A DNA stretch of 29,660 nt from a virus: the IMG/VR virus record IMGVR_UViG_3300022602_000306, positions 1-29,660 of that record. The stretch is one strand, 5' to 3'. Below, piece after piece: positions 28,855-29,660 of the stretch. The translations under genes were made by a program, and so were the position numbers. The notes beneath the pieces are model-generated. The model was given only the letters and a program-made list of their open reading frames with translations. It did no database searches and was not told the DNA's origin. Each line of letters begins with the position of its first letter. The first letter of the stretch is position 1.

Positions 28855-29660
28855 TGAATTTAAATCAACTAATATCAAAATTAAAAGCAATCGACGAAGG
28901 CGAAGTAACTTCAGCACCTCCAGTTGCTCCTGAACATACAGACAAGCCAGCAGAAGCAGAAGGCATTATTATCGGTGGACCAGTGCCTCCAATGATGGGC
29001 GGTATGGGAATGATGGGTCACGAAGAAGCTCCTAAGCAACCTGACAATGTAACAATGAATGTTAGCATTAACGGTTCAGGTGCAGGTGGCGTAAAAGATC
29101 TAATGAACATTTTACGTGATATCGAAAACGGTCCAGCATCACATGTTGGTCAAGTACACGATAATGAACCATTGTTTGGCGGACCAAAAGGTCACGAAGA
29201 AAATGTAGGCGAAATGTTTGATGACGATAAAGAAACATGGGGCAACAGCGCACATGGTGATGCAGGCCATCATACTCATGGAGTAGATGCAGTTACAGCT
29301 AGTGGCGATGACATGAATCGTTCTAAGCCAGCACATAAACATAGCTATCGCAATGCAGATAACCCAATGGCAATGGAATCATTAGTTGACCGTTTAAGTT
29401 CAATGTATCAAGCTATTAAAGAAGAACGTACAGAAGAAAAAGATGAGAAAGGCAATGTTGTTAAATGGAAAGAAGAAACTCCATGGCGCAAAGCACAAGA
29501 CAAAGATGGCCGCGGCAAAGTAACTAACATGAGTGATAAAGCTCGTCGTGAATCAGAAAAACTGGCCAAGAAAGAACTTAAAGAAAATGCTACGCACGTA
29601 CCTATCGGACAACAAATGGCCAATGATGGTATTACTTATAGCGGCGCTAAAGAAAAAGAA
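28854..29660 (+). CDS. Probable head-associated protein, at least 269 aa (3' end outside window)
   Basis: The frame opens at ATG 28854, overlapping the previous stop by one base (TAATG), and stays open to the window end. The N-terminal helix MNLNQLISKLKAIDEGE ends in IDE (residues 13-15), a possible prohead protease site. A Pro/Gly/Met-rich segment follows (GGPVPPMMGGMGMMGHEE), then a helix GGVKDLMNILRDIENG, a His/Asp-rich stretch (GNSAHGDAGHHTHGVDA) and a charged helical part (SEKLAKKELKENATH). The composition suggests an extended, low-structure protein packed in or on the head. It could be a scaffold-type, internal or vertex protein; I do not recognise the family. GGATGAAATA before the start may act as a ribosome-binding site. 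Confidence 0.75.
   Translation, partial: MNLNQLISKLKAIDEGEVTSAPPVAPEHTDKPAEAEGIIIGGPVPPMMGGMGMMGHEEAPKQPDNVTMNVSINGSGAGGVKDLMNILRDIENGPASHVGQVHDNEPLFGGPKGHEENVGEMFDDDKETWGNSAHGDAGHHTHGVDAVTASGDDMNRSKPAHKHSYRNADNPMAMESLVDRLSSMYQAIKEERTEEKDEKGNVVKWKEETPWRKAQDKDGRGKVTNMSDKARRESEKLAKKELKENATHVPIGQQMANDGITYSGAKEKE

Overview
The window is a 29.7 kb piece of the late, virion-structure region of a T4-like contractile-tailed phage (Caudoviricetes). It contains neck proteins gp13, gp14 and gp15, sheath gp18, tube gp19, head-completion nuclease gp4, small terminase gp16 and a gp1-type dNMP kinase. Late-promoter-like boxes with core TAAATA, the counterpart of T4 TATAAATA, precede many genes. The very long Thr/Ser/Gly-rich surface proteins, the enlarged gp14, gp15 and gp18, and the RCC1-like propellers resemble environmental, aquatic T4-like phages (cyanophage or pelagiphage type) more than enteric T4. 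The host cannot be read from the sequence. I saw no tRNA, integrase, insertion sequence or CRISPR array.

Layout. (1) 1-10236, + strand: the end of an RCC1-like protein, a 132-aa unknown protein, an 831-aa RCC1-like protein, a 584-aa fibre with an Mtd-like N-terminus, and a 1665-aa virion protein. A terminator follows, and a second terminator faces it to serve the opposite strand. (2) 10351-17033, mostly - strand: an 834-aa fibre-like protein, a 101-aa helical protein, a Nudix hydrolase, gp15 and gp14, with one hyperacidic + strand gene (13253-13717) placed between them. (3) 17079-20150, + strand: gp13, diverging from gp14 over 45 bp, then a 684-aa fibre and a tiny two-part ORF split by a CTT TAG C site. 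(4) 20166-21148: dNMP kinase behind a sigma70-like promoter, with an antisense HNH-type gene overlapping its 3' end. (5) 21253-29660, + strand: sheath, tube, terminator, a tube-like paralogue with a glycine-rich tail, a 121-aa unknown protein, gp4, gp16, and two proteins whose N-termini look like prohead-protease-cleaved capsid-targeting peptides. The second of these runs off the window.

How the genes fit together. gp13 and gp14 form the neck, gp15 caps the tail, and gp18 and gp19 form the sheath and tube. The second tube-like protein probably sits at a tube end. gp4 and gp16 serve head completion and DNA packaging, and the last two proteins are probably packed inside the head. The large repetitive proteins are probably host-contact or decoration structures. 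dNMP kinase and the Nudix enzyme are the only metabolic genes. No gene-free stretch exceeds 300 bases; the longest, 19951-20217, holds the split ORF and the kinase promoter.

The most notable observations are a possible RF2-like +1 frameshift, a set of TAAATA boxes so close to start codons that the mRNAs would be leaderless, an operator-like inverted repeat around the kinase promoter, a 16-bp hairpin at a convergent gene overlap, and a sheath protein about twice T4 size.
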